The translations under genes were made by a program, and so were the position numbers. Below are positions 44,044-53,366 of a stretch of 64,000 nt of DNA, one piece after another. Under the pieces are notes generated by a model. It saw nothing but the letters and a program-made list of their open reading frames with translations. It was not told where the DNA came from and did not search any database. This stretch comes from Alphaproteobacteria bacterium (GTDB lineage: Bacteria; Pseudomonadota; Alphaproteobacteria; Rhizobiales; OSC116), in the NCBI GenBank assembly GCA_002400495.2, contig NVQL02000052.1, positions 62,001-126,000 on the forward strand, in the 5' to 3' direction. The first letter of the stretch is position 1; every line of letters begins with the position of its first letter.

Positions 44044-44064
44044 CGTGGGCAATCATTGCCCACG
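44044..44064 (+). terminator. Stem-loop after the family 5 binding-protein gene
   Basis: CGTGGGCAA-TCA-TTGCCCACG is a perfect 9-base stem with a 3-base loop, 32 bases after the binding-protein stop and 34 bases before the permease start. No T-run follows, so it most likely shields the upstream message from 3' decay. Confidence 0.55.
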
Positions 44065-44097
44065 GTTCCCATACTTCAGCCGTAAGAGTATTACCCC

Positions 44098-45102
44098 ATG
44101 CTACAATTTTTAAAATTTGCAGCGATACGCGCCTTCTTGGCCATTCTGACTTTGGTTTTGGTTTCATTCATAGTGTTTACACTTATGGAACTTGTGCCGG
44201 GCGATTGTGCAGAACGTTATGTCGCATTTAAAAGCAGCCAAGGTGTGATCATCACACCTGCAGATATACAGATCGAACGTGTTCGTTTGGGCCTCGATCA
44301 ACCCTATGTACAACGGTGGGGCAAATGGATTCTCAATGCCTTCCAAGGCGAATTTGGCGATAGTTGCATATTACGTTTAAATATTTCTCAACTTTTGGGT
44401 CAAAAATTCTGGCTCAGCCTAGGCCTTTGCCTATCTGCACTTATTTTGGCTTATGCCATTGCTATCCCAGTTGGCATCTTGGCCGCGACATCAAAAAATG
44501 CAGTTTTAAATAACAGCCTACGTTTGGTTAGCTATTTGGGTTTGGCTTTGCCTAACTTTTTATTGGCTCTCATGATTATGTTATTCTCAACCATATATTT
44601 TGGCGATAGTTTAACGGGATTATTCTCCAAAGAATTTCGAGACGCGGCGTGGTCATGGGCCCGCGTGAGAGATTTCTTGGGTCATGCTTGGTTGCCGGTG
44701 TTTATTTTGGGCTGGTCAGCCACAGCTTTTGCCATTCAAACCGTGCGGGCGCTTATGTCAGACGAGATTGGTAAATTATATGTAACAGCCGCTGCCGCAC
44801 GCGGTGTTTCTGGCCGTAACTTGCTGATGCGCTATCCTGCACGGCATGCCTTAAGCCCGATTATCAATAGTTTAGGTTTTGACCTTAATCGTATCTTTAA
44901 TGAGCTGCCAATTGTGGCGCTAATTCTGACATTGACCGAGGCAGGTAAGTTGCTCTTTGATGCTTTGGCGCGCTCTAACGACCAACAATTAGCCGGGGCG
45001 ATTATCTTTATGCTAACAGCATCTATTGTGGCCATAAATTTTGTGACCGATATAATTTTAGCTCTAACCGATCCGCGCGTAAGAAGCGGCATAATTGGGT
45101 GA
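44098..45102 (+). CDS. Peptide/oligosaccharide ABC transporter permease, DppB-like
   Basis: A 334-residue permease of the DppB/OppB type. The N-terminal segment FLAILTLVLVSFIVFTLMELVPGDCAERYVAFKS is typical, and the coupling loop is YVTAAAARGVSGRNLLMRYPARHALSPIINSLGFDL. About six membrane helices are visible, with a moderately large periplasmic insertion after helix 1. The C-terminal DIILALTDPRVRSG matches the family ending. It lies 85 bases after the binding-protein gene and 4 bases before the next permease. Confidence 0.92.
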   Translation: MLQFLKFAAIRAFLAILTLVLVSFIVFTLMELVPGDCAERYVAFKSSQGVIITPADIQIERVRLGLDQPYVQRWGKWILNAFQGEFGDSCILRLNISQLLGQKFWLSLGLCLSALILAYAIAIPVGILAATSKNAVLNNSLRLVSYLGLALPNFLLALMIMLFSTIYFGDSLTGLFSKEFRDAAWSWARVRDFLGHAWLPVFILGWSATAFAIQTVRALMSDEIGKLYVTAAAARGVSGRNLLMRYPARHALSPIINSLGFDLNRIFNELPIVALILTLTEAGKLLFDALARSNDQQLAGAIIFMLTASIVAINFVTDIILALTDPRVRSGIIG

Positions 45103-45106
45103 TGAT

Positions 45107-46306
45107 ATGACAGACACAGCAACAGAAACCGCATTATCGGCAAAAGAGAAAAAGCTCAAAGAAGCCTATTTTACCGCTTCGCAAGGCCAGCTAATCTGGC
45201 AACGCTTTAAGCGCAACAAATCAGCATTATTTGGCGCTTGGGTGTTGATTATTTTGATTTTATCGGGCATATTTGCGCCATTTTTAACCCCTTATGACCC
45301 AACCATTTCTGGTCGGAATGAAGACTATTTAAACGGCGCACCGCAAATACCTAGTTTTTGCGATGATAATGGCTGCTCGCTGCGCCCGTTCATTTATGGT
45401 TTTGAACGCACCCGTTCTATCAAAACCAATTTTAGATGGGTCACCACGGTCAAGACTGATCTTGAGTCACGGCTTTATGTGCAGTTCTTCACCAAAGGCG
45501 TTGAATATACCTATCTAAAATTCAACATTAACTTGCCGGGTGATGCGCTTGATTTCACCGTTCCTGGCCTAACCTTCGACACGCATTTATTTGGTGTTAA
45601 TGATGGCTTTATTCATATTTTTGGCACGGATAGTACGGGCAAAGACGTTTATTCGCGTACTTTAACCGCCATCAACACTTCGCTTGCGGTCGGCACAATT
45701 GGTGTATTTATTGCTTTTGTCATGGCGCTGGTCATTGGCGGTGTTGCGGGTTATTATGGCGGCATGCTCGACAGCGTGTTGCAAATGATTACCGACACCA
45801 TAAAAACCATTCCGAGCATCCCGCTGTTTATGGCACTTGCGGCTTTCATCCCTGCCGAATGGAGTGCCGAGGCGCGATTCTTGTTTATATCGACGGTGTT
45901 GGGGTTGATCGGCTGGCCGACTTTGGCACGGCGTATCCGTACCCATTTGCTAACTGAACGCGGCCAAGAATATGTGCTTGCCGCTCAATTGTGTGGCGCG
46001 TCTCCTGCGCACATCATTCGCAAGCATTTATTACCGAGTTTTACGTCTTATATCATCGTTGATCTGGTGATTTCATTCCCTTATATGGTGTTGTCTGAAA
46101 CCGCATTGAGCTTCATTGGCCTCGGGCTTAAAGACCCAGTTAACTCGTTAGGCGTGATGTTGCAAAATGTCACCAGCACCGATGTATTGCTAAATTATCA
46201 GTGGTATTTCATTCCCGTATTTTTCTTCATCGCATTGGTTTTGGCCTTTGTATTTGTAGGCGATGGCCTGCGCGATGCCGCCGACCCATATGGGAGTAAC
46301 CATTAA
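45107..46306 (+). CDS. Peptide/oligosaccharide ABC transporter permease, DppC-like, with large periplasmic insert
   Basis: A 399-residue permease, about 100 residues longer than a normal DppC. After the first membrane helix (LFGAWVLIILILSGIFAPFLTPYDP) an insertion of about 110 residues with two cysteines (IPSFCDDNGCSLRP) precedes the standard FGTDSTGKDVYSRTLTAINTSLAVG. The coupling loop is YVLAAQLCGASPAHIIRKHLLPSF. The start is ATG 45107; a TTG at 45095 upstream would overlap dppB and is less likely. The extra periplasmic part may dock the enlarged binding protein, which is inference. It shares one base with the following ATPase gene. Confidence 0.9.
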   Translation: MTDTATETALSAKEKKLKEAYFTASQGQLIWQRFKRNKSALFGAWVLIILILSGIFAPFLTPYDPTISGRNEDYLNGAPQIPSFCDDNGCSLRPFIYGFERTRSIKTNFRWVTTVKTDLESRLYVQFFTKGVEYTYLKFNINLPGDALDFTVPGLTFDTHLFGVNDGFIHIFGTDSTGKDVYSRTLTAINTSLAVGTIGVFIAFVMALVIGGVAGYYGGMLDSVLQMITDTIKTIPSIPLFMALAAFIPAEWSAEARFLFISTVLGLIGWPTLARRIRTHLLTERGQEYVLAAQLCGASPAHIIRKHLLPSFTSYIIVDLVISFPYMVLSETALSFIGLGLKDPVNSLGVMLQNVTSTDVLLNYQWYFIPVFFFIALVLAFVFVGDGLRDAADPYGSNH

Positions 46307-47310
46307 TGTCCAAAAAACTAATGGAAGTTAAAAATTTAAGCCTGCAATTTAAAACCGATGAGGGCTTGATTACGGCGGTTGACAATGTGTCATTCTCTAT
46401 CGCACCTGGCGAAGTTTTGGGTTTGGTGGGCGAGAGTGGTAGTGGCAAATCCGTCACCGCGAAATCACTAATGAAGCTCAACCCGGGCAACGCGGTTTAT
46501 GGTGATGACAGCCAAATCATTCTGAATTTGGATGGCCAAGAGCCGATTGATATCATGAAACTTCACGGCTCTAAAGAGCTAAAAGTCGCACGTGGTGGTT
46601 CGATATCAATGATTTTCCAAGAACCGATGGCCAGCTTTGCGCCCGCCATCACCATTGGCGCCCAAATGGTCGAGCAATTGTTGATTCATACCGATTATAA
46701 TAAAGTCAAAGCCAAAAAATACTCAATCGAAATGTTAGACCGTGTGGGTATTTCAGATGCCGACAAACGGTTCGATCAATTCGCGTTCGAGCTTTCGGGC
46801 GGCATGCGCCAACGGGCGATGATTGCCATGGCCTTGTCGACCAAGCCTAAATTGCTGATTGCTGATGAGCCAACCACCGCGTTAGATGTAACCATTCAAT
46901 TGCAAGTGATTGACCTGATGAAAGATTTGGTCAAAGAATTTGGAATGGGTATTTTATTCATTACCCATGATTTGGGCGTGATTGCCCAAACCGCCGATAA
47001 CATCGCGGTTATGTATCTCGGCAAATTAATCGAAAAAGGCAGCGTGCGCGACGTATTGCGCAATCCATCTCATCCTTATACACAAGGCCTCATAGATGCT
47101 TTGCCAAGGTTGGATAATTTAGACGCGCCACTCAAAGCCATTGATGGCGACATCCCCTCACCCCTCGAGCGGCCACCTGGCTGTGTATTCCACACCAGAT
47201 GCCCTGCCGATTTAGGCGATGTGTGCCACACTCAAATACCTCAATTTTCTGCGGTGAATGCCAATCATGAAACCGCTTGCCACCTGTTAACTAAGGAGGC
47301 GGCATCATGA
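46306..47310 (+). CDS. ABC transporter ATP-binding protein, DppD-like
   Basis: A 334-residue ATPase with Walker [10 protein letters not shown], signature [16 protein letters not shown], Walker [13 protein letters not shown] and the switch [12 protein letters not shown]. The C-terminal oligopeptide-transporter domain carries the cysteine motif [11 protein letters not shown]...C...C (about 286-325), which in relatives binds an iron-sulfur cluster. It overlaps the next ATPase gene by 4 bases. Confidence 0.93.
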   Translation: MSKKLMEVKNLSLQFKTDEGLITAVDNVSFSIAPGEVLGLVGESGSGKSVTAKSLMKLNPGNAVYGDDSQIILNLDGQEPIDIMKLHGSKELKVARGGSISMIFQEPMASFAPAITIGAQMVEQLLIHTDYNKVKAKKYSIEMLDRVGISDADKRFDQFAFELSGGMRQRAMIAMALSTKPKLLIADEPTTALDVTIQLQVIDLMKDLVKEFGMGILFITHDLGVIAQTADNIAVMYLGKLIEKGSVRDVLRNPSHPYTQGLIDALPRLDNLDAPLKAIDGDIPSPLERPPGCVFHTRCPADLGDVCHTQIPQFSAVNANHETACHLLTKEAAS

Positions 47311-48311
47311 GCAAAAAAACCCCACTTATAAAAACCCAAGGCCTTTCGGTACATTATCCATTACGAGCAACAAAACTTTTTGGCGCCCCCCCTGTGGTGC
47401 GCGCCGTCGATGGCATCGATATAGAAATTGCAGCGGGTAGCTTTTTTGGTTTGGTTGGCGAAAGCGGCAGTGGCAAAACCACGCTCGGCCGTGCCTTGTT
47501 ACGCGCCGCACCCATCACCACAGGCACCATAGAATATGATGATGGCGAAGTGAGTTATAATATTGAGAATGTCGGCAAAGCCGACCTCAAGGATTATCGC
47601 AAACGCGCCCAATTAATTTTCCAAGACCCCTATGCGGCGCTCAGCCCGCGTATGACGGTGCGCGACATCATTGCCGAACCGTTAGAAGTCATGGGCATCA
47701 CCAAAACCCGCGAAGAAACCGATGCGCGAGTGCGTGAGATCGCGGCGAAGTGTCGGTTAAGCCTCGAACATTTAAGACGTTTCCCCCATGCTTTTTCAGG
47801 CGGTCAACGCCAACGTATTTCCATCGCGCGGGCATTGGTGTCCAACCCTAAATTTGTAGTGGCCGATGAGAGTGTGGCAGCGTTAGACGTATCCATTCAA
47901 GCCGATGTGCTCAATCTTCTTAAAGACATTCAGCACGAAATGGGCTTGGCGTTTTTATTCATCAGCCATGATTTAAGTGTGGTGGCACATGTGTGCGACC
48001 ATGTGGCAGTTATGTATCTTGGCCGTCTGGTCGAAAGCGCGCCAACCCGCCAATTGTTCGCTGCGCCGCGTCACCCATATACACGGGCATTGCTCAGCGC
48101 CATTCCGTCGCTCGACCCTGATGATCGCGGCAAAGCGCAAAAATTAGATGGCGAAATCCCCTCACCTACCAACCCGCCACCAGGCTGTAAATTTCACACT
48201 CGTTGTCCTTATGTTAAAGACAAGTGCCGTATCGATGAGCCAAGCCTTGTGGTCGAAAAGGGTCATGGTGTGTCATGTCATTTCTGGAAAGAGCTGATGC
48301 CTAAAGGCTAA
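47307..48311 (+). CDS. ABC transporter ATP-binding protein, DppF-like
   Basis: The partner ATPase, 334 residues, with Walker A GESGSGKTT, LIFQDPYAALSPRMTV, signature FSGGQRQRISIARALVSNP, Walker B FVVADESVAALD and the C-terminal PPGCKFHTRCPYVKDKC cysteine motif. In the Walker B region the usual DEP is DES, a common variant in this branch. It ends the operon; its stop overlaps the stop of the converging sulfatase gene by 4 bases. Confidence 0.93.
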   Translation: MSKKTPLIKTQGLSVHYPLRATKLFGAPPVVRAVDGIDIEIAAGSFFGLVGESGSGKTTLGRALLRAAPITTGTIEYDDGEVSYNIENVGKADLKDYRKRAQLIFQDPYAALSPRMTVRDIIAEPLEVMGITKTREETDARVREIAAKCRLSLEHLRRFPHAFSGGQRQRISIARALVSNPKFVVADESVAALDVSIQADVLNLLKDIQHEMGLAFLFISHDLSVVAHVCDHVAVMYLGRLVESAPTRQLFAAPRHPYTRALLSAIPSLDPDDRGKAQKLDGEIPSPTNPPPGCKFHTRCPYVKDKCRIDEPSLVVEKGHGVSCHFWKELMPKG

Positions 48312-49867
48312 TTCTCAGCCGATAACGTGCCTTTTGGCGTCACTTTATAGTTGGATAATCTGCGGTTGGTATAACGCGTTCGGTGGCTGAGTAATTTTTG
48401 CGTCATGTTCAGCAATATCGGCATGGATTCCGCGTCATCCGCAAGATTGATCATCTCATTTGGGTCAGCTTTTATATCAAATAATAAAGGCGGAATGCCC
48501 CCATTAAAATGCACCAATTTGTGGTTTTCATCACGCAATATGGCTAAATTGGAATCTTTCAAATCCAGCCCCATCACCTGTTGCCAAGGCGTTGGGGCGG
48601 TGGGATCGCCAAAATCCAGTTCGGCATAAACATGGGTGCGCCAATTGCCTGGTACGCCACCTTTTAAAAATGCCATCAAGCAGTGGCCATTATAGCTATT
48701 GGGTTTGGTTAAACCATCACCCAAACCTGCCCAGCGCAAAATGGTGGGCATAATGTCGATGCTTTCACTAAACCGCTCAATCACCGTGCCATGAAATTTT
48801 TTGTTATTCGGGTCGCGGATGATTAATGGCACATGATATGACGCCTCATATACGCTGCGTTTTTCCCAACTACGGTGATCACCCAACATTTCACCATGGT
48901 CAGCCGTCAGCACAATCAACGTGTTGTCATATTCACCTGTATTTTTCAGATGATCGATAATGCGGCCAACATGATGGTCAACTTCGGTCACCAAGCCCAT
49001 ATAAATGGCACGGCCAATTTTAACGATTTCGGGGTCTTGACCATCACATACATCAGGATCACCGAGTGGACCTTCAAAATATGTGTGTTGCTTCATGACT
49101 TCTAAATAAATCGCCAAATATGGATGAGTGGCCGCCTCTTCTTCGCAGGTTTTATCGGTAATTGGTGGTGGAATGTCGGCATCTTTATACATATGGTTAT
49201 ATGGCGCGGCTGCCACCAATGGCGGGTGCGGGCGAAGATAAGTGACATGCGCAAACCAACCTCGGCCTTCGCGCACGCTTAGCTCTTTTATCACCTCATC
49301 GGTTAAAAATGCTGTGTCACTATCCTCGGCTTTGTAAAATGCGGGGTCATCAAGCCGTGGCTCTTGCCCTTCAGGCGTTTGCGGCACAAAAAAATCATCA
49401 AATGGCGGTATGTCATAACCTTTGGTTTTAAGGCTGGCGCGCCAAGGAAAGCTACTTTCAGCCCGCATTTCGAGTTTTTCAACCCAGCCTGGCATGACCG
49501 ATTCATATTCACGCACTGAAGGGTCATTTTCATGCAAAACACTTGGGTCGCCACTGGTGTCGGTATAGCCGAACAGCATTGGTTCATAGCCAGCTTTGCG
49601 AATTTCGCGCGCGAGATTCGGCGTTTCAAAAGCCAAGGGAGCGCCATTGCGCACGCTGCCATGGTTATAGGCATATTGCGAGGTGAGAATGCTCGCACGG
49701 GCGGGGCCGCAAGGGTTAACCACCGAATAATGCTTGTTAAAGCTCACAGCATCATCTCTCAAGGCGCGAATGTTCGGCATATCGACATGCGCTTCGAGCG
49801 CGCCTGTCACACAATCTGCCCGTAATTGATCAATAATGATAAATAATATGTTTTGTTTTTCGACCAT
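48308..49867 (-). CDS. Sulfatase of the alkaline phosphatase superfamily
   Basis: A 519-residue sulfatase. The metal-site opening is NILFIIIDQLRADCV. The formylglycine motif is CGPAR at 53-57 (NPCGPARASILTSQ), a classical C-x-P-x-R. Further motifs are HVTYLRPHPP and LTADHGEMLGDHRSWEK. No signal peptide is seen. It is distinct from the other sulfatase in the window (different active-site motif and C-terminus, and here intact). It converges on the family 5 ABC operon, so the importer might bring in a sulfated compound. Choline sulfatase and phosphonate monoesterase relatives cannot be excluded. Confidence 0.88.
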   Translation of the reverse strand: MVEKQNILFIIIDQLRADCVTGALEAHVDMPNIRALRDDAVSFNKHYSVVNPCGPARASILTSQYAYNHGSVRNGAPLAFETPNLAREIRKAGYEPMLFGYTDTSGDPSVLHENDPSVREYESVMPGWVEKLEMRAESSFPWRASLKTKGYDIPPFDDFFVPQTPEGQEPRLDDPAFYKAEDSDTAFLTDEVIKELSVREGRGWFAHVTYLRPHPPLVAAAPYNHMYKDADIPPPITDKTCEEEAATHPYLAIYLEVMKQHTYFEGPLGDPDVCDGQDPEIVKIGRAIYMGLVTEVDHHVGRIIDHLKNTGEYDNTLIVLTADHGEMLGDHRSWEKRSVYEASYHVPLIIRDPNNKKFHGTVIERFSESIDIMPTILRWAGLGDGLTKPNSYNGHCLMAFLKGGVPGNWRTHVYAELDFGDPTAPTPWQQVMGLDLKDSNLAILRDENHKLVHFNGGIPPLLFDIKADPNEMINLADDAESMPILLNMTQKLLSHRTRYTNRRLSNYKVTPKGTLSAEN

Positions 49868-50086
49868 TATTCACCCTCCTAAAAATAATTTATCCAACCA
49901 ATATGACCTGAAATTATGGCAATGTCACGCCTTCTTTCATGTAACTAATGTTGATTTTTTAGTATTTAGCATTGGCTTATTTGAATTGTTCAGATTTTTG
50001 GCAGCATGCAAAGCAATTTGGAAGGTTTTATCCGTTTCAATTGAAATTTCTTCATCCTGTTCATACTGATATGATAAACTGCTTTT

Positions 50087-51082
50087 TTAAATTTGGACCT
50101 GTTTTTCGGTCATATTGCCATTAAAATCGATGAAAATGGCTTTTTGCAATTGCGGAAATGCGCTCCAAATGGCGTCTATGTCGTGCATCGGCATGATGTA
50201 AAATGCGGTCGAAAGCATATCGGCTGTGAGACTGTCATCTGCCACTACCGAAACCGAGGCGTATATATTGGCACTTAAACCTGTTTTGGGGTTTAGCAAA
50301 TGATGATGACCATGGTTTGAAAATTTATTGCCATAACCGCCCGAGGTGGCGATGGCTTGGTTTTTTAATGCCACTCGCTGCGCAATTTGAGTTTGATTTT
50401 GCGGTGATGTGATGCCTGCACTCCACGCTCGATCATCCGCGTGACTGCCCAAAGCATAGGTCTCGCCCATATGCACCAACATGTTTTCAAAGCCTGCTTG
50501 TTGCAAAATGGCGGTTATCTTATCAGTCAGATAGCCCTGCGCCACACCATTGAGGCTAATCGCCATGTTGGGTTTGGTGAACGAGATTTTATCGGCGCTC
50601 AATTGAATGGCATTTGAGCCAATGAGCTTCAGCACATTGTTAAGCTCAGCCACCGAAATTTCAGCATTAGACTTGGCAAAATGATTTTCGTAAAGTTTCC
50701 ACAGGGGCTGAATGGTGACATCAAACGCGCCATTGGTGAGCTGAGAATAGGTTTTGCAACGCGATAGTAGCTCGACCAATTCAAAATTCGGATTGATTAT
50801 TTGCCCCGTTGCATTCAATTTGGAAATATCACTATGCGGTTTGAACAGGCTGAATATATTTTCAAGCCGAGAAATTTCATTTTCGCATTTTTGAAACAGG
50901 TTTTTAGCTTGGGTTTCGCTCGCTGCATATAATGATATTTGCGCCGCTGCGCCCATCGCCACGCCCTGCCATTTGTATAGTTTCGGCACTTGTGTTGCGG
51001 CCTGTACGCCATTCACATAAAGCATAGCTGTCGCCGCTACGCTTGCCGAAATGCTGATAAAACGCCGTCTAGTTGGTTTCAT
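50087..51082 (-). CDS. nosX: FAD:protein FMN transferase NosX (ApbE family)
   Basis: A 331-residue ApbE-family protein with a Tat-type signal (MKPTRRRFISISASVAATAML...VQA). The family regions are visible: ISRLENIFSLFKPHSDISKLNATG, DVTIQPLWKLYENH, ISLNGVAQGYLTDKI, and the metal/FAD region HHHLLNPKTGLSANIYASVSVVADDSLTADMLSTAFYIM. It covalently attaches FMN to a threonine of NosR in the periplasm. The start is ATG 51082, with AGGGTG just upstream; an ATG at 51094 is an alternative. It overlaps the nosL end by 14 bases and closes the nos operon. Confidence 0.9.
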   Translation of the reverse strand: MKPTRRRFISISASVAATAMLYVNGVQAATQVPKLYKWQGVAMGAAAQISLYAASETQAKNLFQKCENEISRLENIFSLFKPHSDISKLNATGQIINPNFELVELLSRCKTYSQLTNGAFDVTIQPLWKLYENHFAKSNAEISVAELNNVLKLIGSNAIQLSADKISFTKPNMAISLNGVAQGYLTDKITAILQQAGFENMLVHMGETYALGSHADDRAWSAGITSPQNQTQIAQRVALKNQAIATSGGYGNKFSNHGHHHLLNPKTGLSANIYASVSVVADDSLTADMLSTAFYIMPMHDIDAIWSAFPQLQKAIFIDFNGNMTEKQVQI

Positions 51083-51584
51083 AATCACCCTCATCTCCCC
51101 ATAAATAATCTAATGGAATGTCGTTAAACGCCACCACAATGCCATCATGCAGTTGTGCAAAATTTTCAGCATCGGTTTTTTGGCCAAATGGTATGGTTTC
51201 GCGCGCGCCCATGCCGCCACGTTTGTCGCTGTTAATCACATAAAATGCGGTTTTGGCATCAATCCAAATGCCATCAACAGGCGGGTTGTCATAACTTGTC
51301 GCCTGCCCCATATCATGCACATAAATGATTGATACATTTTGGGCTTCGCCGGGCATTGAGCGATAAGCAAAAGCATCACGCACTTGAGAAAACCATAGTG
51401 AGTTTTCTTTGCCTTTTTCAAACACTTGCGCCTTGGGGCCGATGTGATCGACGACAATCATCGCACAATAAAAACCGATCGAGTCTCGGGTCATTTTTTC
51501 GGGAGATGGCAAAACAGCATCGGCACCGCAGGCGCTCAGCATGAGGCTAAAAAATAACAGTGAACTGAGCTTTAATCGTTTCAT
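51069..51584 (-). CDS. nosL: Copper chaperone lipoprotein NosL
   Basis: A 171-residue lipoprotein. The signal ends in the lipobox LMLSACGA, so Cys is lipidated. The mature protein has the NosL copper-binding C-x-M segment FYCAMIVVDHIGPKAQVF, then SVRDAF-like and YVHDMGQATSYDNP, WIDAKTAFYVINS, GGMGARETIPF. It delivers copper for NosZ centre assembly. The start is ATG 51584 with AGGCGG upstream, overlapping nosY by 4 bases (ATGA); a longer frame from 51638 lies within nosY. Confidence 0.9.
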   Translation of the reverse strand: MKRLKLSSLLFFSLMLSACGADAVLPSPEKMTRDSIGFYCAMIVVDHIGPKAQVFEKGKENSLWFSQVRDAFAYRSMPGEAQNVSIIYVHDMGQATSYDNPPVDGIWIDAKTAFYVINSDKRGGMGARETIPFGQKTDAENFAQLHDGIVVAFNDIPLDYLWGDEGDYETN

Positions 51585-52414
51585 ATTTGCCGCCTTTTGA
51601 GAATGAAGCCCGCCAAGCTTAAAGGGATGACAACCCACAGCGCCATGATTAGCCCAAGCGTTAAATTGCTGACCGTGTGTTCGGCGCTCAGCCCTGCCAT
51701 GCCTGAAAGTAAGGCGGTTTCGTTGCTTGATGTGAGATTATACATGCGGTAACTGTCGGTTGGGTTGATTAGCATCAGCCATTTGACCAGTTCGCCGCTC
51801 ATTATTTGCTCGCTATCGGCGGCCAAAATAGCCAACAAGCCCATGTCATAAAGCAACACGAATACCAGCCAAATGCCAATGGCAATGGCGGCTGCGGTTG
51901 AGCGGTCTTTAACCGCCGCGCTGATTACATAGCCGACGCTTAAAAACACCGCACCTAAAACAATTGATGATAAAATCAACCTGATAAAGCTTTGCCAATC
52001 ATGCGCTAAAAAACTGCTCTCGGCGCTGAATGCAATGGCTAAACCCGCCGCCCCATAGCCCAGAAAAATAGCAATGGACAACAAGAAAAGGTGGGCGATA
52101 AATTTGCCAATGATGATTTGATTGCGGCTGATGGGATAGACCAACAACAATGTCAAAGTACCACGCTCAGCCTCGCCGACAATGCTGTCATAGGCCAATA
52201 GGAGCGCAATCAACGGAATGAAGAATATACTTAAAGATGACAGACTAACCACCGTAACCGCCAACGGGCTAACGCTGGTTGTGCCAAGCGGGGCGCTGCC
52301 TAAAAAGCTTAGAGTTAATGCCAATAAAGCCATCACCAAAGTGATCATCACCACCCAACGGTTGCGCAAACCATCACGCGATTCTTTTAAAATTAACGTC
52401 CAAACCTTATCCAT
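51581..52414 (-). CDS. nosY: NosY membrane permease of the copper-site ABC transporter
   Basis: A 277-residue integral membrane protein with six predicted helices, typical of NosY. It starts MDKVWTLILKESRDGLRNRWVVMI, and LIALLLAYDSIVGEAERGTLTLLLVYPISRNQIIIGKFIAH is the characteristic ABC-2 segment. With NosF and NosD it forms the transporter that works with NosL in maturing the copper sites of NosZ. ATG 52414 overlaps the nosF end by 8 bases. Confidence 0.92.
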   Translation of the reverse strand: MDKVWTLILKESRDGLRNRWVVMITLVMALLALTLSFLGSAPLGTTSVSPLAVTVVSLSSLSIFFIPLIALLLAYDSIVGEAERGTLTLLLVYPISRNQIIIGKFIAHLFLLSIAIFLGYGAAGLAIAFSAESSFLAHDWQSFIRLILSSIVLGAVFLSVGYVISAAVKDRSTAAAIAIGIWLVFVLLYDMGLLAILAADSEQIMSGELVKWLMLINPTDSYRMYNLTSSNETALLSGMAGLSAEHTVSNLTLGLIMALWVVIPLSLAGFILKRRQI

Positions 52415-53366
52415 GAAGTACCGCCGTTTCCTGAGTCGCTTCATTAGGTTGGGTGTATTTCATAAACACCTGCTCTAGGCTTGGATCATATATTTCTATA
52501 TTGTGTAGCTGAATGCCGAGCATTAAAATATCAGCCAATAAATGCGCTTTGTCCTTACCTTTACAGGCCAGTGAAATGGTGTTTTGGGCCTCGTTGTGGC
52601 CGTCAAAGAAAACGGGGAAATGCTCGATTAACTTACCTGCATCGGCTTGATTTACAGATATTTTTACGATGGATTTGAGACCGATATTCTCACGCAGCTC
52701 ATCGACATTGCCCAAAGCCACCAATTGGCCTTGGTTCAGAATCGCCACGCGGTCGATGCGGTCATCCAATTCGGTCAGCGCGTGGGAAGAAATAAACACC
52801 GTGGCACCGGCGTTTTTCACCTCGTCAATAATGCTATAAACCGTTTGGCGCGATAGCGGGTCTAGCCCTGATGTTGGTTCATCCAATATAAGAATTTTGG
52901 GTTGGCCGATCAGCGCCTGCGCCAAGCCCAAACGTTGCCGCATACCTTTGGAATAGGTCGAGATTTTGTCATCTGCAGCATCGCACAAATCAACCCGTTC
53001 AAATAATGCTTCAATTTCGGCTTTGTTGGCATTTTTAAGCCGCGAATAAAAAATTAAAATCTCTCGGCCTGTCATATTGGTTTGAAACAAAACCTGTTCG
53101 GGCAAAAAGCCAATGTCTTTGCGCAAGCGATTAAAATTTGCATGTTGCGGGCTGTTGCCCATAATCGATAATTGGCCATTGGTCGGTTGTATAAACCCCA
53201 AAACCAACTTTATTAATGTTGTTTTGCCCGCGCCATTATGCCCGACCAACGCCAAACATTCGCCCTGCCCGATGGCAAGGTCGATATCACGCACTCCAAA
53301 ATGTTTGCCATATTGCTTGGAGATATTGTCTAACCTTATTGTCGAAATGTTGTCCATAATCCTCAT
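52407..53366 (-). CDS. nosF: NosF ATP-binding protein
   Basis: A 319-residue ABC ATPase with Walker A GHNGAGKTT, signature YSKGMRQRLGLAQALIGQP, Walker B ILILDEPTSGLDP and the switch FISSHALTELDD. It energises NosDFY. The annotated ATG 53366 overlaps the nosD stop by one base (TAATG); a second ATG at 53357 is possible. Standard position between nosD and nosY. Confidence 0.94.
   Translation of the reverse strand: MRIMDNISTIRLDNISKQYGKHFGVRDIDLAIGQGECLALVGHNGAGKTTLIKLVLGFIQPTNGQLSIMGNSPQHANFNRLRKDIGFLPEQVLFQTNMTGREILIFYSRLKNANKAEIEALFERVDLCDAADDKISTYSKGMRQRLGLAQALIGQPKILILDEPTSGLDPLSRQTVYSIIDEVKNAGATVFISSHALTELDDRIDRVAILNQGQLVALGNVDELRENIGLKSIVKISVNQADAGKLIEHFPVFFDGHNEAQNTISLACKGKDKAHLLADILMLGIQLHNIEIYDPSLEQVFMKYTQPNEATQETAVLHG

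Noticed and set aside
44044-44064. Perfect hairpin read as a full transcription terminator
   Set aside because: No T-run follows and the permease genes continue in the same direction, so an mRNA-stabilising role is more likely.
51069-51638. CAM in place of the textbook CGM copper motif in NosL
   Set aside because: The middle residue of C-x-M varies among NosL proteins, so it is not taken as a defect.
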